From contig NC_091869.1 in the NCBI RefSeq assembly GCF_019399895.1, positions 1,984,001 through 2,048,000 of the forward strand: a stretch of DNA of 64,000 nucleotides, read 5' to 3'. Numbering within the stretch: the first letter of the stretch is position 1; each line of letters starts with the position of its first letter. Both the position numbers and the translations under genes were made by a program. The notes under the pieces were generated by a model, which was not told the DNA's origin, searched no databases, and saw only the letters and a list, made by a program, of their open reading frames with translations. This DNA is from Cardiocondyla obscurior (taxonomy: Eukaryota; Arthropoda; Insecta; Hymenoptera; Formicidae). Of the stretch, positions 14,441-29,200 are shown piece by piece.

Positions 14441-16204
14441 GGAACGGAGAAAGGCCTATCGGACCCGGCATGCCGTCGTTGACACTCCGAGAAATTGCGG
14501 TCGCGTGCTGTCACTGTCCAGCACGCCGGAGAAAAGTGCTGGATCGACGACTATCGCAGATTACGACTTCGATGTAACGTACGCAGCTAACCGTTCGGCG
14601 AAACTGACATATGAAACTACGAGATTAAACAGCGTCTGCCGATTGAAGAACTGATGCACTTTACCCGTCAAAGACACGACTAATCTCCTTCGTAATTTAA
14701 ACGTTCGGGTACCCGGAATCTAATCTTTTTGTTAAAATAAGACCTTGGAGAAGAATGATATCCAGAAGAAAAAAAAAACTTTATTTTATCTTATTTACTG
14801 CGAAATATTTTAGGAAATCATTACGTGGTTGAGAATTTTCTTCCAAGAGAGTTGGTTTAATACCTCGATTAAATATCATCGATGTAATGCCTCAAAAAGC
14901 GGTAGTGATGAATATATATAGGAGGTATCGAGCGCAATGTAACGTAATAATAATCGTCGGTCGTTACAAATTCTGTGTCACCGGTATTATTTTAACGTAT
15001 CAATTTAAGCGCCGGTAATCGGCGTGCAGGAGCTGAAAGCGGATCGTAATCGCGGGGACCGGACGACATGAAACCGCAGCCCGGCGCGTTTTTCGTTTTA
15101 ACGTGTAAATTACCGTTCTTACAAATGATTGCATGTGATTAGAGTTAAAAAAGAAAAGAAAAAAAAAATCAGAAAAAGAAAGAAAAAGGAGAGAAAGAGA
15201 TTAGTCAATACTTGAACGTCGACAGGTGTCAAATCGCTGCAGCCTGGGAATCCGCGGAAAGTGCAAACGCACGTCGTGAATTCTCGCATTACGCGACGCG
15301 ATTGCGTAATCGTGGCCGGGATGAAGAGATCGCGGCAGGGCAAGGAAAGGCAAAAGTAGGGGAAAGGAAAACCGGAGAAAAAAAATAAAATCAAATAAAA
15401 TAAAAGGCACGGTGAAGCGCGTTTGCTATCGTACGGCCCGCCGTAATCTGTTTCCGGAAAAGCAGGCGGAATCGGAGGCCCGAGATACGGAACGATTAAC
15501 GCGGCCGGCGTACGCGGTGACGCGAATTTTATCGTAACGCTGCCTATCTCGCGGTTACGTCTCCGACAACAATATGCTCCTCGTTCAGACAGGGTGTAAA
15601 CATCGCGTACTTTCTCCCGAACTCCGGAGGCTGGAATGAGAGAGGAGCGTTTTTCAGCGTTGCGCTTATCGTCATCAGCAAGCGATCGAATAGATTTAGA
15701 AACTCCGTCAGCGAATTCCGATTTTTCGCCAGAGCACGCGATCAACGGTCAATCGTAAGAAAAAAAGTTCAATAAAAATTAATTAATCTTTCAATTAAAC
15801 TTAATTATCTCGAGTATATATATATTTTTTTTTTGCACAACGCTGGAGATAAAGAAAAGCTAAATTTTGCCGCGATGTTGCTTGTTATTACGCGAAATTA
15901 TTGGAATGGCACGTATCTGAAGATGACTGGCGTTTCGAAGACGTCACTTCATTTTTCGGTACTCGGCGCGGCTCGAAATTATCGCGGCACGTTACAAAAG
16001 CGCAAACACACGCGAGATCGTCGAAATAGCGCGTACCGAGGCGGCTATCGCCTCACAGTTGATCATCACGCGATTACTGTAATTGTCCACTCGATCACGC
16101 CTGAGAGAGACCAAAGTTTCGACAGACGTTAGAAGGTTTCGTGAAAGTCGCGCGAAAAAATCACAGTCGCGCAATGAGAGAAGAATATATTATAGTTACT
16201 TTCG

Positions 16205-16350
16205 GGCACAACCGTAATTTTACGATTTTTTTAACAATATAATCGAGTCAATTATGTTTATAATTAATTCGATCATATTGAACAGTGAAAATATTTTAAA
16301 CTCATGGTTGGGTTCAAAAGTAAATATGTTTTCTCTCGGTACCCTTGTAT
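16205..16350. repeat. third copy of the AT-rich interspersed repeat
   Basis: It contains CAACCGTAATTTTACGAT, TTCGATCATATTGAACAG and GGTTGGGTTCAAAAGTAAATATG followed by TTTTCTCTCGGT, in the same order as the copy near 4225-4372. A fragment with the GCCAACCATAATTTTATAT word also occurs near 16900. It looks like a non-autonomous element family; boundaries are approximate. Confidence 0.45.
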
Positions 16351-19300
16351 GAACCTGACGACTAAAATAATTAAAATAATAATAATAATAATATACCGGT
16401 GTCTGAGTGATAACAAAAGGAGGGTATCGTTTTTATGATCGTGATGATAAGTCACTTGTCCGTCAAGCTGTTTCTTATCGTAAGTGATTATGCAAATATT
16501 ATAATATATGGATAAGACATTGATGTTCGGGTGCGATGAAAGATAAAAAGGAAAGGCGTGATTGATTGATATCGCGGATCAAGCGGCGTGATTTCGACCC
16601 GACTTCTTAATTGCAATATTCATTACCGCAGCCGAAAACGACACTTCGTCAAGGTTAAGTGTTGCTTCTTTCCAACGCGGCGGGTGCTCGAGGTCGCGTG
16701 TCTTCAATCAGCTCGTTAATTGCGTAAACCTTGAGTAGCGACTTGGTTAACGCCTTAGATTCAGTTTAACTGCAGCGCCGCGCAGCTTTCCGTGCACAAT
16801 TTTTACGTGCGATCCGCCGTATTTTTGCGAGATTATGCGAGATACAGAGACCGCCTCGTATTTAGAGACGTACAGTGAAAAAAAAATATAATTAATTTCG
16901 AAGCCAACCATAATTTTATATCGACTAAGAGTTAATAAAACTATAAAACCGAAATAACACACACGAAATTAATTAAACCTACCAAATTATATTTATATCT
17001 TAATTCATCGCGGATTAATTAATCATTACTTTTTGTGTTTTCATAAATTTCTTTTTTATTTTGCGAAGTAATAACATAAATCAAGAAAGATGTAAAAACT
17101 TCGTTTACAATAAAAAACAAAGAAATAATAAATTTTATTAAAAAAAAAAAAAACATTTTAAATAGTTTGAAAAAAAACGTGCTTAAACGTAAGAGCATAA
17201 TTATTGCGGTGACAATCGTGTATGCAAAAAAAATCTGTTTTCAAAAAATGTAAATTAAATGATGCTTTAGTGTTCAATTAGCGTAATCGACATAATAATA
17301 ATGTATCCAACGCATAAATATTTAATGCACCACTTCGAACAACATTATTATGCACGGAATTTTTTACAAATCATAATGATGTACGCCGCCAATTCATCAT
17401 TCGCGTATAGCAAAATTTTTTGCAAACTTATAATGTACGTCTCACATAGCGAATTAAACGGCAGGTAAAATTAGCCGAAGTATATAATATAATAAATAAT
17501 TGACTAAAGGAAACATTGTTGGTGCCCCGGCAATATTAAAGATTAAATAAAAACAGAAGGTTACTACAATTACGAGTTTAACCGGTTATGTTAAACGGAT
17601 CTTGCCTATTAACAATAAATTGCACATAAACGCGTTACGCGGAAGAAAAAGGGATGAGAAGCAGATCGCTAAAAGTATGCACTTAAGCAAACGAACACCG
17701 AACAAACAGCGAACATTCCAAACGAATCGATCATTAGAAAAATAACATAGTAACAACATACATCATCGACGAATGCCGCGATCGTTGTGTTCGTTTGCTG
17801 AGTGTATACACATCTTAATATTTTAATAGCAAAAGTCAGCGTTTTGAGAGAGAAAAAAAAAGTCCGAAGAGACTTTAGAAATATCGGAACAGTCGAACTC
17901 GTGGCTCAGTTGGGTGAAAATAAATTTTCTTTAAGAAGCCACAGGCAGTCAATGCTCGCGTTGTTCAGCGGATGAAGCTACTTGGCAACTATTAAAAAAA
18001 AAAATTGTTAATCTGATTGAATTCAGATTTTTATAACGGTTGCAAAGCACCTTTTTCCGCTGGACGCGGCCAATGATGCGAAATCTCACGCGCGAACGCG
18101 ACACCGGATGCGACGGTTGTGCCCCTCTGATTTATGCACCGGATAAACATTTGCCTTTTCTGTTCATATTTGAGCGGACAAATACACTAACCTACACGCG
18201 TTATCCCGCGATACGAGGCGAGACGCTGCATCTCGCTGCTCGTCGTCTTTTATCTCTTGCACACGGGCGACTGCGAAAAATCGCGCGATTAACGCGTTCC
18301 GCGAATTTCGGCGGGATGCTGTTCCCAGGGCTTTACTGGATTCCCAAGACTTAACTAGAAGAGTTTCAATTAAGCGCTCGCCACTTTAATGTCGTTCTAC
18401 TTGAAATTAATTGCTCGCAGCGGGTGTCCTCGATCGCACATCCCGAGTGTGTCCAACGCATTACCGCGCCGTGCAAATTAAACCGTGCGATGGCACGTGT
18501 ATGTATGTACAAGAACGCGAGAGGCTGCGACGACGTCGGTAATGATAAGGCTTTACGAGAAGCCGCAAATTTTTGCAGCAACCGACGATTCCGCGAAACG
18601 GCCAGGTAGACGAGAAACCGATCATGGGGTTCGGCGACAGGAGAGGTTCGCGAATGACGCGAGAGCGTTAAGTCCATGAATAACCCGCGGCTGCGTTTCG
18701 AGATAAATCGCCATCGCGAACGAGCCAGCCACTTCGCGATGCCGATGAAACGACGTTCTAATGACCCGCGGGACGAGACGCGGCCTTTGCCATTTCTTCT
18801 AGGATTGCACAACGTGGCTGCAGCCGACGCATCTGCGATCCCAAGGGAAACACGCTACCTCATCGGTGAATTGACGATAATCAGCGATGTGAAAAATTCA
18901 GCTCTAACGCTCCGAATTGCCGCACGCCGAGAGACTGATTAACGATTACGTAAACGACTCCTCCACATTATTTCACTGCATTATTCCACTCCATTATTTC
19001 ACGTTTAGAAAACCGACTTGGCCGAGCGTTTCGGAGCGCGCGTACCTATACCTTTCGCGAATTAAAATTCGATCGGCGACGGTAAAAGTGATCCGAGCGT
19101 GTCGCCGCGAGATAATAATTAATTCGGGTTTTTCTACTTTTTTTCCCCTATTAGCCTGGACACGTCTAATTAAATTGAATAGGTACGAAATACCGCTGTG
19201 TTTCCTGCTGACCCCGTATAAGGTGACTTGAAAACTTAGTCCGCAAAATCTCATTTGAATTTATAGCTCCCTCGAGCGGAACACGACCTCGCGGGAATTC

Positions 19301-22300
19301 AAGTATAATTGCTCTCGCGGATTGACTTTTCAAGAACGCTCCAATTTTCTCTAATAATATCTCCCCGCGAAAATTGCCGGCGCGCACAGGAGCGCGTCGA
19401 GGAGGCGAGGCCTTTTGAAACGCATTCAGGCCGAATTATCGAAATCACACGCCTACAAACGACCCGTTAATTACATTTTCACATTAGTGCCAACGCCAAT
19501 TGATACCCGACGAAGTTTTCCACGTGGCGTAGAAGCCGCGAGACACGTTACGAGCGAAATAAGTCGCGACTTGAACGCTCAGATTACGTCGCGGACCAAA
19601 ATCCATATTTACATAGCGTATCGCAATGTCGACCGTTATTGCGAGTAACATAACTGTTAAGGAATCACCATAAACTGGATAACGTTGGCTAAATAATTTC
19701 GTCAGCGCAGAAAAAATTAACCGACATTTTTCCATTCCGTTATGTAATTTATCGGTCGAATTCTCTTGTACTCTCGCTGAAACGATCGTCGCGTTATCGT
19801 GGAAAAATTAGTATACAAAAAATAATCGAAACAACTTATTTGCGATTTAAAGCGGTTATAGATATGTCGTATTGATTGCATTAACGCACCGAGCGACCAC
19901 TAAGTCGGTTTGCCGAATTGGGGGAGAGGGGGGGGGGAGAAGGGGAAAGCGAAACTTTCGTTATCACGATTTATTATTTTTTTTTCGTCATTTAAAAATT
20001 ATTTTCGAATAAATTGAAAATTAAATCGTTCTAAGCCGACGTGAAAATCCTCGCGAATTTTCGAATTATCCCGTTACGTAGAATTATCTCATCAGATTAA
20101 CGAGCGGATCACGAAATCGTAAGGTCGATGATGTAATTGAGACGAGAAAGCGGATCCTGGATCTTGCAAGTCGACCTTCGAGATTTTTATTTCCGCGTGC
20201 TTATATGCACGCCACGCCGCTATCTTTGGCATTTCCGAGAATGCATGGCGAACAAGAAAAATCCAGTTGGGTCAGGTCCAGGTCGGACGGAATAACCGAT
20301 TCATTTTCGCGTGCGAATCGATGATCGATGGGCCGCGGGGAAACGATCGGGCAGCAGCCGCAACGGCAACGGAGTGGTAGCGAGCGGGGAAAGTGCATAG
20401 CTGCATGAAGTTGTAACTCGCCGAGAGTCGCTGTAACGCATTAATGGTTGCGCGTGGAAAGAAAGAGGGAGAAAGAAAAAGAAAGAGGAGGAAAGGCAGG
20501 GAGAGAATCCCCTTATATAAGCGCCATATTAAAGTCCTTCCTCAACATCGTTGATGGACTGCCGTGAACGAAAACTGCCGCGATCGAAGCCTGTTATCAG
20601 CTGCCTTTTCAGACCCCGCCGAATAATCACACCTCGCGACGTGCGCGGGGCGCCGCCGTTTTTGCTCGCCGGAGAAATTACGAGATAATTTCGAAGTACC
20701 GGTCCGAGGGCTTCGACGAGTCCAACGGCCTCGCCGAAATTTCTTACCGCACCGGCATCGATGGCAAAGTTCGAAGATTATTACCCTCTGTCGTGTAACG
20801 ACTTCTTCGCGTAAATGTACCGTAAAAAAAATATTAAACAAAAAAAAAATGACGCGTACGCTGCCGTCAGAACGAAAGTAAATACGGCAGTCAGAAGACA
20901 CTGGTAGCCTCGGTGTGTAATGAGCTTAGCGACTAGATAACAAAACGTGACCGATTGCAAATAAACGCAAACGCGCGATACGAGAGAACGGACGCTCCGG
21001 CCTTGGCAGGTGAATAGCACACATATGCCGCGGGCCGAGCCGTGCGACTTTCATTTATTAATGAAACCGACGTTAATGACCGGTCCGGTGAGTCGGCGAG
21101 GCATGAGATCGCGGATTCCTCCGCTAGCCGGAAAAAAAAAAAAAAAAAAATGTGAGCACATCCGCGCGCGCGGACGCACGCGCAAGATCACGAGGCAGAC
21201 CGAGCTGAAAAATTCGGGAGAAAGCAAGACTCGTTTCGATCTCTGTCAGAAAATTTGCCGGGGCCGTGTCGCAACGCGGCGTGTTTCACGTAATAGGCAG
21301 ATAAGTTGACGTGTCGCCACGAGCCACGCCGGATAAGACCCGCCGCGCGGCGATTCAACCGCGACCGGCACGATCGGAGATCCGCGCCTGTCGATCGTCA
21401 CCGGCGCTGATAAGTGGATTGATCGAGGAATCGCTCGGCACGCGATCGCGTTCTCCGGCACGCGCCCACCGCACGCTTGCTCGAAACTGTAAAAAGTACG
21501 CAGCGCGTTTTTTTCCTACTTTTTTTTTTGCATCTCTCGCGTAGATTATACAACAGCTTTTACCGATTGCGTTACTGTATACAGTAGCCGGCATACCGGT
21601 CAACCGGGTAAGCGACTATCTCGCTCGCCGGATTTACGCACGATTCCACGAGAACGTACACCGCTTCTATCGCGCTACCGTAAAATAACGTTGACGCGAG
21701 GTCTAATTTGTATCTCGCCTGAAAGTTGTCCGCAATTAATCTAGAGCAGCGGTCCCCTCGCGCACAGCTTTCCAACGCTCTATTAATTTAATGATGTAAT
21801 TAAGAAAGAAAAAAAAAATGTTTACGGGTCAAAATTTAAAGTCATGCGAAAAAAAAAGAAAAGAAACGTAGGTGCGTGCGTGCGATTTCACTGCGAATGT
21901 CTCGAAATTGAAAGTTCTAAAACGTTGAGAGCGAAATGGGGAGGGTGATCGAACGAGAGACAGAAACGAGATCGAATATTAAATTTAAAAACCCGGGATT
22001 TAAGTAGCCGCTTTTAAACGGGCCACCGTTTAATTCTGATTTATTTTGCCGGTGATAATTGCCAGGTCTACCTAGTGCTCCTTTTTCCCCGCTTTCCAAA
22101 TAAACCCTAATTACGTGTAATAACAAGTCAAGTACCTCGTCATATCAATTTAGCGCGGTTTCCCGCACTTTGAGAGTTCGATTATGTATCGAGCATGACA
22201 CATGAATTAGCGCAAAAGAAAAAGAAACGAACGTATGGACAAAGATTTGTTGAAGCATGATATATTACGTGAGCTAAATTAAATCAATCTGATCGTTCAT

Positions 22301-24776
22301 GAAAGTAAACGAGTTCTTCAATGAAAGTATACTGAAGAGCAACGCGCCTATTAAGATTAATTAACATTTTTACACGAGCATGTAAACAAGTAATATATGT
22401 AATTATTAATTAATAAATATACATATATATATTTATACATGCATTAGATATCCCGCCAAGTATAGACGCAGCAAAGTACTGTCGAGACTTTTTTTACGCG
22501 ATACGCCGATTGAGAAAATCCGTACATATAGATTACCGAATCTCATTAACGCCTGAACTAATTTTCTACAAAAGTAATAATATGATAAGACTGCGCTAAT
22601 ACAAGGTTGCTATGCGCCGATGCAAGGAAGAAATAAAGGAATAAAAAAATGTTTAAATATATTTTAATATATGTAAATATTTTATCGCAAATAAAAAAAA
22701 AAAAACTTGGCGCTGTCGTTTTGCCACAAGATAAGTAAATATGTATATTAGCTTGTTTTTCATCTTGCGTCTGTCCGAAGTTTTTTAAATTTATAATAGT
22801 ATTTACTTGTATTAAAATATATTTATACATATTTATTTCTTCCTTATACGACGTCGAAAAACATGACACGAATAAAAACACGTTCTATAATCAATTGTAA
22901 TATAAATAAATCAACATTTCGAGTGCCTTGAAACACAGGGGACGAATTACTGTCGCCAATAAGCGCCGCCGATTAAACGAAAGATCTTAAAAGATAGACA
23001 AACTGCTAAGCAAACAATTTTCGAAAAATATAAATAAATAATTAAAAACTACTTCGTGAAAGGAAAAATAGAGGATGCGCGGCTTTTCCTCCGCCTTCAA
23101 GGTACCTGCCGAAATACACACTCCATTAAGCAATGGTTTTTCTTGTTACTTTGCTAATTGTGCCAGCGATCGATTCACGTGTTCGCAAAATATCCCACGA
23201 CGGTCTCGTAACGCGTTTCTACGGACGTCAGTACAACTAAACACATACGTACCGAAGGAAAATAAGTCGAAATTGAAAAGTGACTATAAAACTGACCGCA
23301 AGAAGCAAAAAAAATCTCAAGAAGGGGGGGAAAAAAATGAGTCGTAATTAATGACGTTATATAAACGATACACTATTGGAATTTAATACACGCAGTAACA
23401 TAAATATTATGCAAAATCATTATTAAAACGAGTCTACCTGCGAAATTATATTTTTCCAAGATGTAATAATTTGTATGTATAAACCGACTGCGTTCAGATG
23501 AAGAAAAAACAACAGGAAAAGCGGAATTATATTCATAACACGTCATTATAGATAATTCTTTTATAAATCCCATGATTCACTTGGGATATATGTATATTAA
23601 CGTTTTTCATCAAGCGGACGTGGCTTTTTTTTGTCTAAAAAATTAATTTAAATAATAATAAATTTAGAATTAAAAAAATTCTTTTTTTTTTAATTTTGAT
23701 AATATGTAAATATATTAAATCTAATAAATATACATATATAAATCTTTTTTCTTTTTTAATTTTAGTTTTTAGTTTTTAAAAAATTGACGTTTAGGAAACG
23801 TGGACTCATGATTATTGTCAAAATGAAACAAGGAACATTTTTTATTATTAAAAAAAACGTAAAAGTCTCGTGACATCGCGTGTTACGTAGAATCGCGAAT
23901 CGTGCAATAATTAATTCTACTACGCTATTGTACGACGCATTATGTAATAAAAATCGCGCGCGATATACATACGGCAGCGAGTCTTACTGTGGAAGCTCCG
24001 TTCTCTTTCTGAACAACGTCGTCTGGAGCCGAAAACAGAATGCATATCCTATGATTAGCGCACGCAATAATATGATTTAACTGCACGTTACGTCTTTAAT
24101 GGAGTCTCTAATACGGAAAATGTGCGTCTTTCACATCGAGATAGCAAACGGGAACGAGAAGGAAAGGCAGAATAAAAGGAAAAGCAGCGAGCTGGCGAGA
24201 ACTTAAAACTTGATAGCGTTAATGGCTACCTGAAGAAGGCATATCTATGTATTTCGTTAACGGTGAAGAAACATCGAATGTTACACATATTATCTACTTA
24301 ATTGCCGCGTTTAAAAGGCAATAAAGCAGGTGCGATGTCGTCACTGCGAGGCAATTTCCAAATTTTGAGAATAACGAAAGAATTTTTCAGTACATGAAGA
24401 AGTTGATCTTCACGCGGCCTAGCCCCGATTTTCCGATTTTCCAGTACGGGTCAGAAAATAGATCGCAGGGCGATCATCGTAATAACGCGCGGGATCTCCC
24501 GTTGACGTAGTCGCGGCGTCGAACTGTCGACTTGTTGTGTGCGGGCGATCGCGAGGCTTGCTAATCGCGCGGCGAAATGAACGTAGAAGACCACGGCGAC
24601 GCGGTTTGCATTATGAAGCGTTGACTCAAGGCTTCCTTCGGTACACGAGGATGGCCTAACGACTATAAATACGTTCATTAAATGCTCCCGCGAGTCTGTG
24701 GCGGGCGGGTGGAACGTGAATCGAAAACTCAAATCGTGCGCGCACGATGATTCATTTCGAGACTGGATGCGATAAC

Positions 24777-24799
24777 GAAGGAAGGAAGGAAGGAAGGAA
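24777..24799. repeat. (GAAG)n tetranucleotide microsatellite
   Basis: About six GAAG units in non-coding DNA. Confidence 0.85.
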
Positions 24800-26224
24800 A
24801 GAAAATGTATTTCGTACGCGTTCTCGCGCCGATGCTCGGGCAGCCGAGCGACGACCGATCGGAAATTAATTAAAATGTTCCGTCACATATTGGACGGCCA
24901 TTGCTTCAAATCCATCTCGGTAATATTTCAATTCAATATGTGATCTAGTGAACGTCGTAATCCGACTCGATATGGAATCCCTTTTTTATTGCCCTACCAA
25001 TAACGGGGACATAGATATCGATATAATTGGGACGAATTGGATACTAGACTTGTGTCACATGCGAATAGTATTTTCCAGATAATATCAAAAATTGAAGACA
25101 TCGATATCGCGCTAATCTTGATTCCATCCAGTGAGTCCATCAGCAACGAAAATAATATATTTATCGAAAAGCCCTGGCAACTTCTTTTTTATACTCGATA
25201 TCGAGAAAAATAATTAAAAAAAAAAGTAATGTACTAACCAGTCGGTAGAAAAATTGATAAAACCTGATAACATACTCACGAGTTTCGTAAAACTGGTTTT
25301 TGCATTATTACAGCAATTTCCAAGCATTAATTATTTAATAATAATTTAATATTAATATTTGTCCGTATTAATGTAATAATATAATATAACAACATAATAA
25401 TTCTGCGATTACATAAATTAATATTAATCATATTATTACATTTTTCAAGTCGCTAAAATTAAAAAAAAAAAAAAACATAATATTGTCAGATATAATACAA
25501 TATTAAATCATTATCGAAGAATCGACGTTGATTTTGAGAAAATCTCACTATACTTACTAATTATCGAAAGATCGCGCGCAGACTGCGCCCCAATAAATCG
25601 ACGTTCGTCCAAAACTCGCAACACACACTAAAATCGCGACACTGACGAAAGCAAAAGTGATCCTCTCTTCCCTCTTTCCCTTTATATCTGACCGATCGGC
25701 GTTTTCTCAACTTGTGCTTTACCGGAGGAACCAAGAGATCGGCACGACAGTAGGGCTGATAACAGACGCAAATTTGCGTGAAAAATCGTAGATCTCCCCG
25801 ACCCGCGAGATTTATAATAAGTCGAACGACGTTTCGGCAGACAGCATTTACAAAAAAAAAAAAAAAGAGAGAAAGAAGTTGAAGGTAAAAAAAAAAAAAA
25901 TAAAGAATGATAGGAAAAGAAAAAAAGAAGAGGAGCTTTATCGACCGTGCCGATATTGAAGCGACGAACACACCGACGTCGTGCCAACTCGCGGACTGGC
26001 GTACGTAACGCCGGTGCATTGCTTTTAACCGATTCGCCATATTGGTCCCTTCTACCGCCTCTCCCTCTCGCTCTCTTTCTATCTCGCTCGTTTTCTCGCC
26101 CCGTCTCCTTCCCACTTGCCCGCCTCGCGTCCTCCGGATCTCGTCGTCGCAAACCCATGCGCGACGTCGAGATTGTACTTCACCTGCACATGGCTCTTTG
26201 ACGTCGTTGCGGCGTTCGCCCGTG

Positions 26225-26232
26225 TGACGTCA
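26225..26232. promoter_or_regulatory. CRE-like palindrome TGACGTCA
   Basis: A perfect CREB/ATF consensus palindrome in a CpG-rich block with several further GACGT half-sites between about 26200 and 26760. Placement in a promoter-like block is suggestive only. Confidence 0.35.
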
Positions 26233-29200
26233 CGCGACGGTCCGACACCCGGTGGTGCCTAAAAGGTGAAGCCGCATCGCGCGAGACAATGGTAGCGTTT
26301 ACCAAAAAAAAAGTTCCATAGCATAAATCGTGAATTTAATCTACGTTTGCTTTTAATTTTTTTTCTTTTTCTTTTTTTTTTTATTGCTCAAATTCAGGAG
26401 CATACGCTAATTAATTTATAATTTTTACAATTACGCAAAATTTTTTTTTCTAAACGCAGGTATCGTTTCCTCAGATGAAGTGTTTCCTACACATATACAA
26501 TTTTCTTTTTTTTTTTTATTTTTATATTGGAATCTGTTTTTTTCCGCAAAACTTGCACCGGCGAACCTTTCTTGTATGTATACGTGAAAGAAGAAAAACG
26601 ATCGCTTCCTGAGCTAATTCGCGTTTTCTCGTGATCGATTGCTCGTCAACCCGAGGTGCATCAGGTTCACCTTAGCGGACGTCCGGAAGGATTATGTCAT
26701 GTCACGTCAGACTCACTCGACGACGTGCAAACTGTCAGTTTTGACGTAGTTTCTCGCGATCTTTGTCCCGTCACGTCGGGCATTCGAGCAAATACGATTG
26801 CCTATAGAATAATAAAGATATTTATCGAGTGAATTCTAAAAACGGCACGTGTCGTCATATTGCATTTGATTGGTTCGCAGAATGTAAAGAAACGTATAAA
26901 TTTTACTCGTTGATTAAATCGCGAGATTAACTTATAATTAGTAAGTACGCAGGAGCATTATATATAAAAAAAGAAAAAAAACCCGCGACAATTAGCAGAA
27001 ACCCAGCAAAATACGCGATCGGTGGATCCCTTTTAATTTTCAAGAATCGGTCGAATCACCAGCTCCTTGGTAAGCCACAAATTGGCTCTGAAAACATTTT
27101 TTTCGCAAATGCAATGTGACTTCATCTCCGCGTTTGCATGTCTCAGCCTTCATACATCGTTATTATCCGATGAGACGTCAAAAACGCGGAAGGCAGCTGT
27201 TCATTTGTCAAAGAAACCTTTGTATAAAAATTTCGCGAGTTACTTGTCTGTTTAAACGCGTTCGGAAAGAGATCTTAAGTATTATTGATGATAAACGAGG
27301 TACGAAAGGATATTAATTATCATTAATGCTAAAACTTTCATCCTGACAACTTACGATATATAAACTTCAGTCTTTTCAATTTAATTCAAATATCTGTCTT
27401 CTTTTATTAATAAATTCAATTACGAAAGACGTAAATAATATATCAAACTACGCATATAAACATGGTTCGTTTGAGCTAAATAAATCAAAATTATGTCATT
27501 TTTTTCCATAAAAAAAACTACGCTGAGTATCGCGATTGATGTGGACCCAGAAAAATTGAATTACTTGAAATACTAGTGTACTAATTATTTAGAGAAGAGG
27601 AAAGCAAAGAAAATTTTCATCACCCTCAAATACCGATACATTTCACCATGTGCACAATGCGTAAGAACACGGCTATAAGGCGTAAATAGTTTATTCCGAA
27701 CGTCGCTCGGCGCGGGGATGCTATTTTGAGTTTAGACTTTCCAGAGAAGGACCGTATATTCCGACGAAGGTCAGGCAAGTTCAACGACTCGCAATAAGAA
27801 GTTTCGTCGAGAGATCTTAATTCGACAGTACAGTAATTCGAAAATCCTTTACGGAGTCGGTGGTCCGCGAGTAAAGCGCTGGGCTCAGACCTCGCGATCG
27901 TTCCCCGGATTGCGAAACGAGCGAAGCTCTGGACGCAAATCGATCGACAATAGCCTTCGGCGAATTACTGTTCTTGAACGACATTTCCTCCCGTTCGTGC
28001 AACCAAACTCTACCGAGTCCAAAGATCACGATCTCGCAATGACGTCTGGCAAAGGTCTCCGATGCGGGTTACGTATGGAAATCGTCGATCGTATTTTCGA
28101 GGATTATTCAAGGGCGACCGCAAAGCAAACGCGACTTAATCGGCGAACCGGCACGACGCCGGAGAAATATTTATTGAGATTCAATTGCTGTCGTACGCGC
28201 GTGGCGCGTCAATGGCAATAAAAAAAAAAAAAAATTATATGTATATACAATCGTGCGAGATGAAAGAGGAAAATGTATAAACTGTACCTGAATCACCGAA
28301 ATTCGCGGCAGCTATCGTCGGCGTTCCCGCGCTTTATCCGGCGCGCCGGAGAATGTTACACTGCCGGTATTTAGCACAACACTTCGCTTTCTTAACATTA
28401 ATTTTGTAAGCGGCTTTTGCGATCTGAGTAAAAAAATAATAGCGTCGAAGTAACGACGGCTGTACAATTATATTCAGGAAGCGATCAATGTTGCATGACG
28501 CTTTTACGTAACGCATAAACAATGGATGCGCTAATCGATTTGACGTCTACCGTCAGGCCATCATTAAATCGAACATTACCGTGCAGGATTTCTAGCGCGA
28601 TTGATCTTGCAAAATTATTTGCGTATAGATCAAGGGAAGATCCACTAAGAAGTACGCTCGAAAACTTTACATTATTGCTTAATGATTCGCACGGCTAATA
28701 AATAAATTTTTTTTATAAGTAAAGTGGCAGCGGCGTTTTTCCTATCACGTTGCTACAAATCACGGCGTTACAAACAATTTCCTAATGAGAACCAGTGGAG
28801 AGAAAAAACGTAGCGCATCTGTCGAATTACGAATTTCATACGCAATAGGAAGCGATCATTAAATTACAAATGAAATAAATTTAAGCGCGACGATTATTAT
28901 TATTTTTTTTTTTTCCATATAGAATTCCATATGTGATTAATCCATACAGAAAAAACAATTAAAAGCCGGAATTTTTCTAATAAATACTTAATTAATAATT
29001 AGACACAAATTTAAAAAATTAAAGACATAATCTTATTGTTTCATGGAAAATAACTTAACAATTTAAATTTGAATTATCGATGATGAAACTGTTTCAAAAG
29101 ACTTTGCGAAGTTTTTGCATTATGTAAAATGGAAATGTAACTCTTGATCTTATGACCATTTGAACTTCATTCGTAATATGCATTGTATGTAAAATTGATA

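Larger units (their letters stand above)
10553..26200. other. long non-coding stretch upstream of the elongase
   Basis: I find no exon chain with conserved protein sequence on either strand. Open frames of 60-210 codons are CpG-rich or low-complexity and lack family motifs or paired splice sites. The stretch contains simple repeats (GA-rich near 12674-12701 and 14387-14440, GAAG near 24777-24799, a G-run near 19921-19937), many homopolymer A tracts and one clear copy of the AT-rich interspersed repeat. It may hold 5' UTR exons and enhancers of the elongase, but none can be placed. Confidence 0.45.

Noticed and set aside
15119..15745. 208-codon minus-strand frame with a Phe/Leu-rich end
   Set aside because: The hydrophobic end comes from a poly-GAAA tract read on the other strand, the rest is CpG-rich without family motifs, and no splice partner is seen.
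25561..26158. two overlapping minus-strand frames of 158 and 184 codons
   Set aside because: Both cross A-rich homopolymers read as Phe runs and overlap each other in different frames; stop depletion in CpG-rich DNA explains them.
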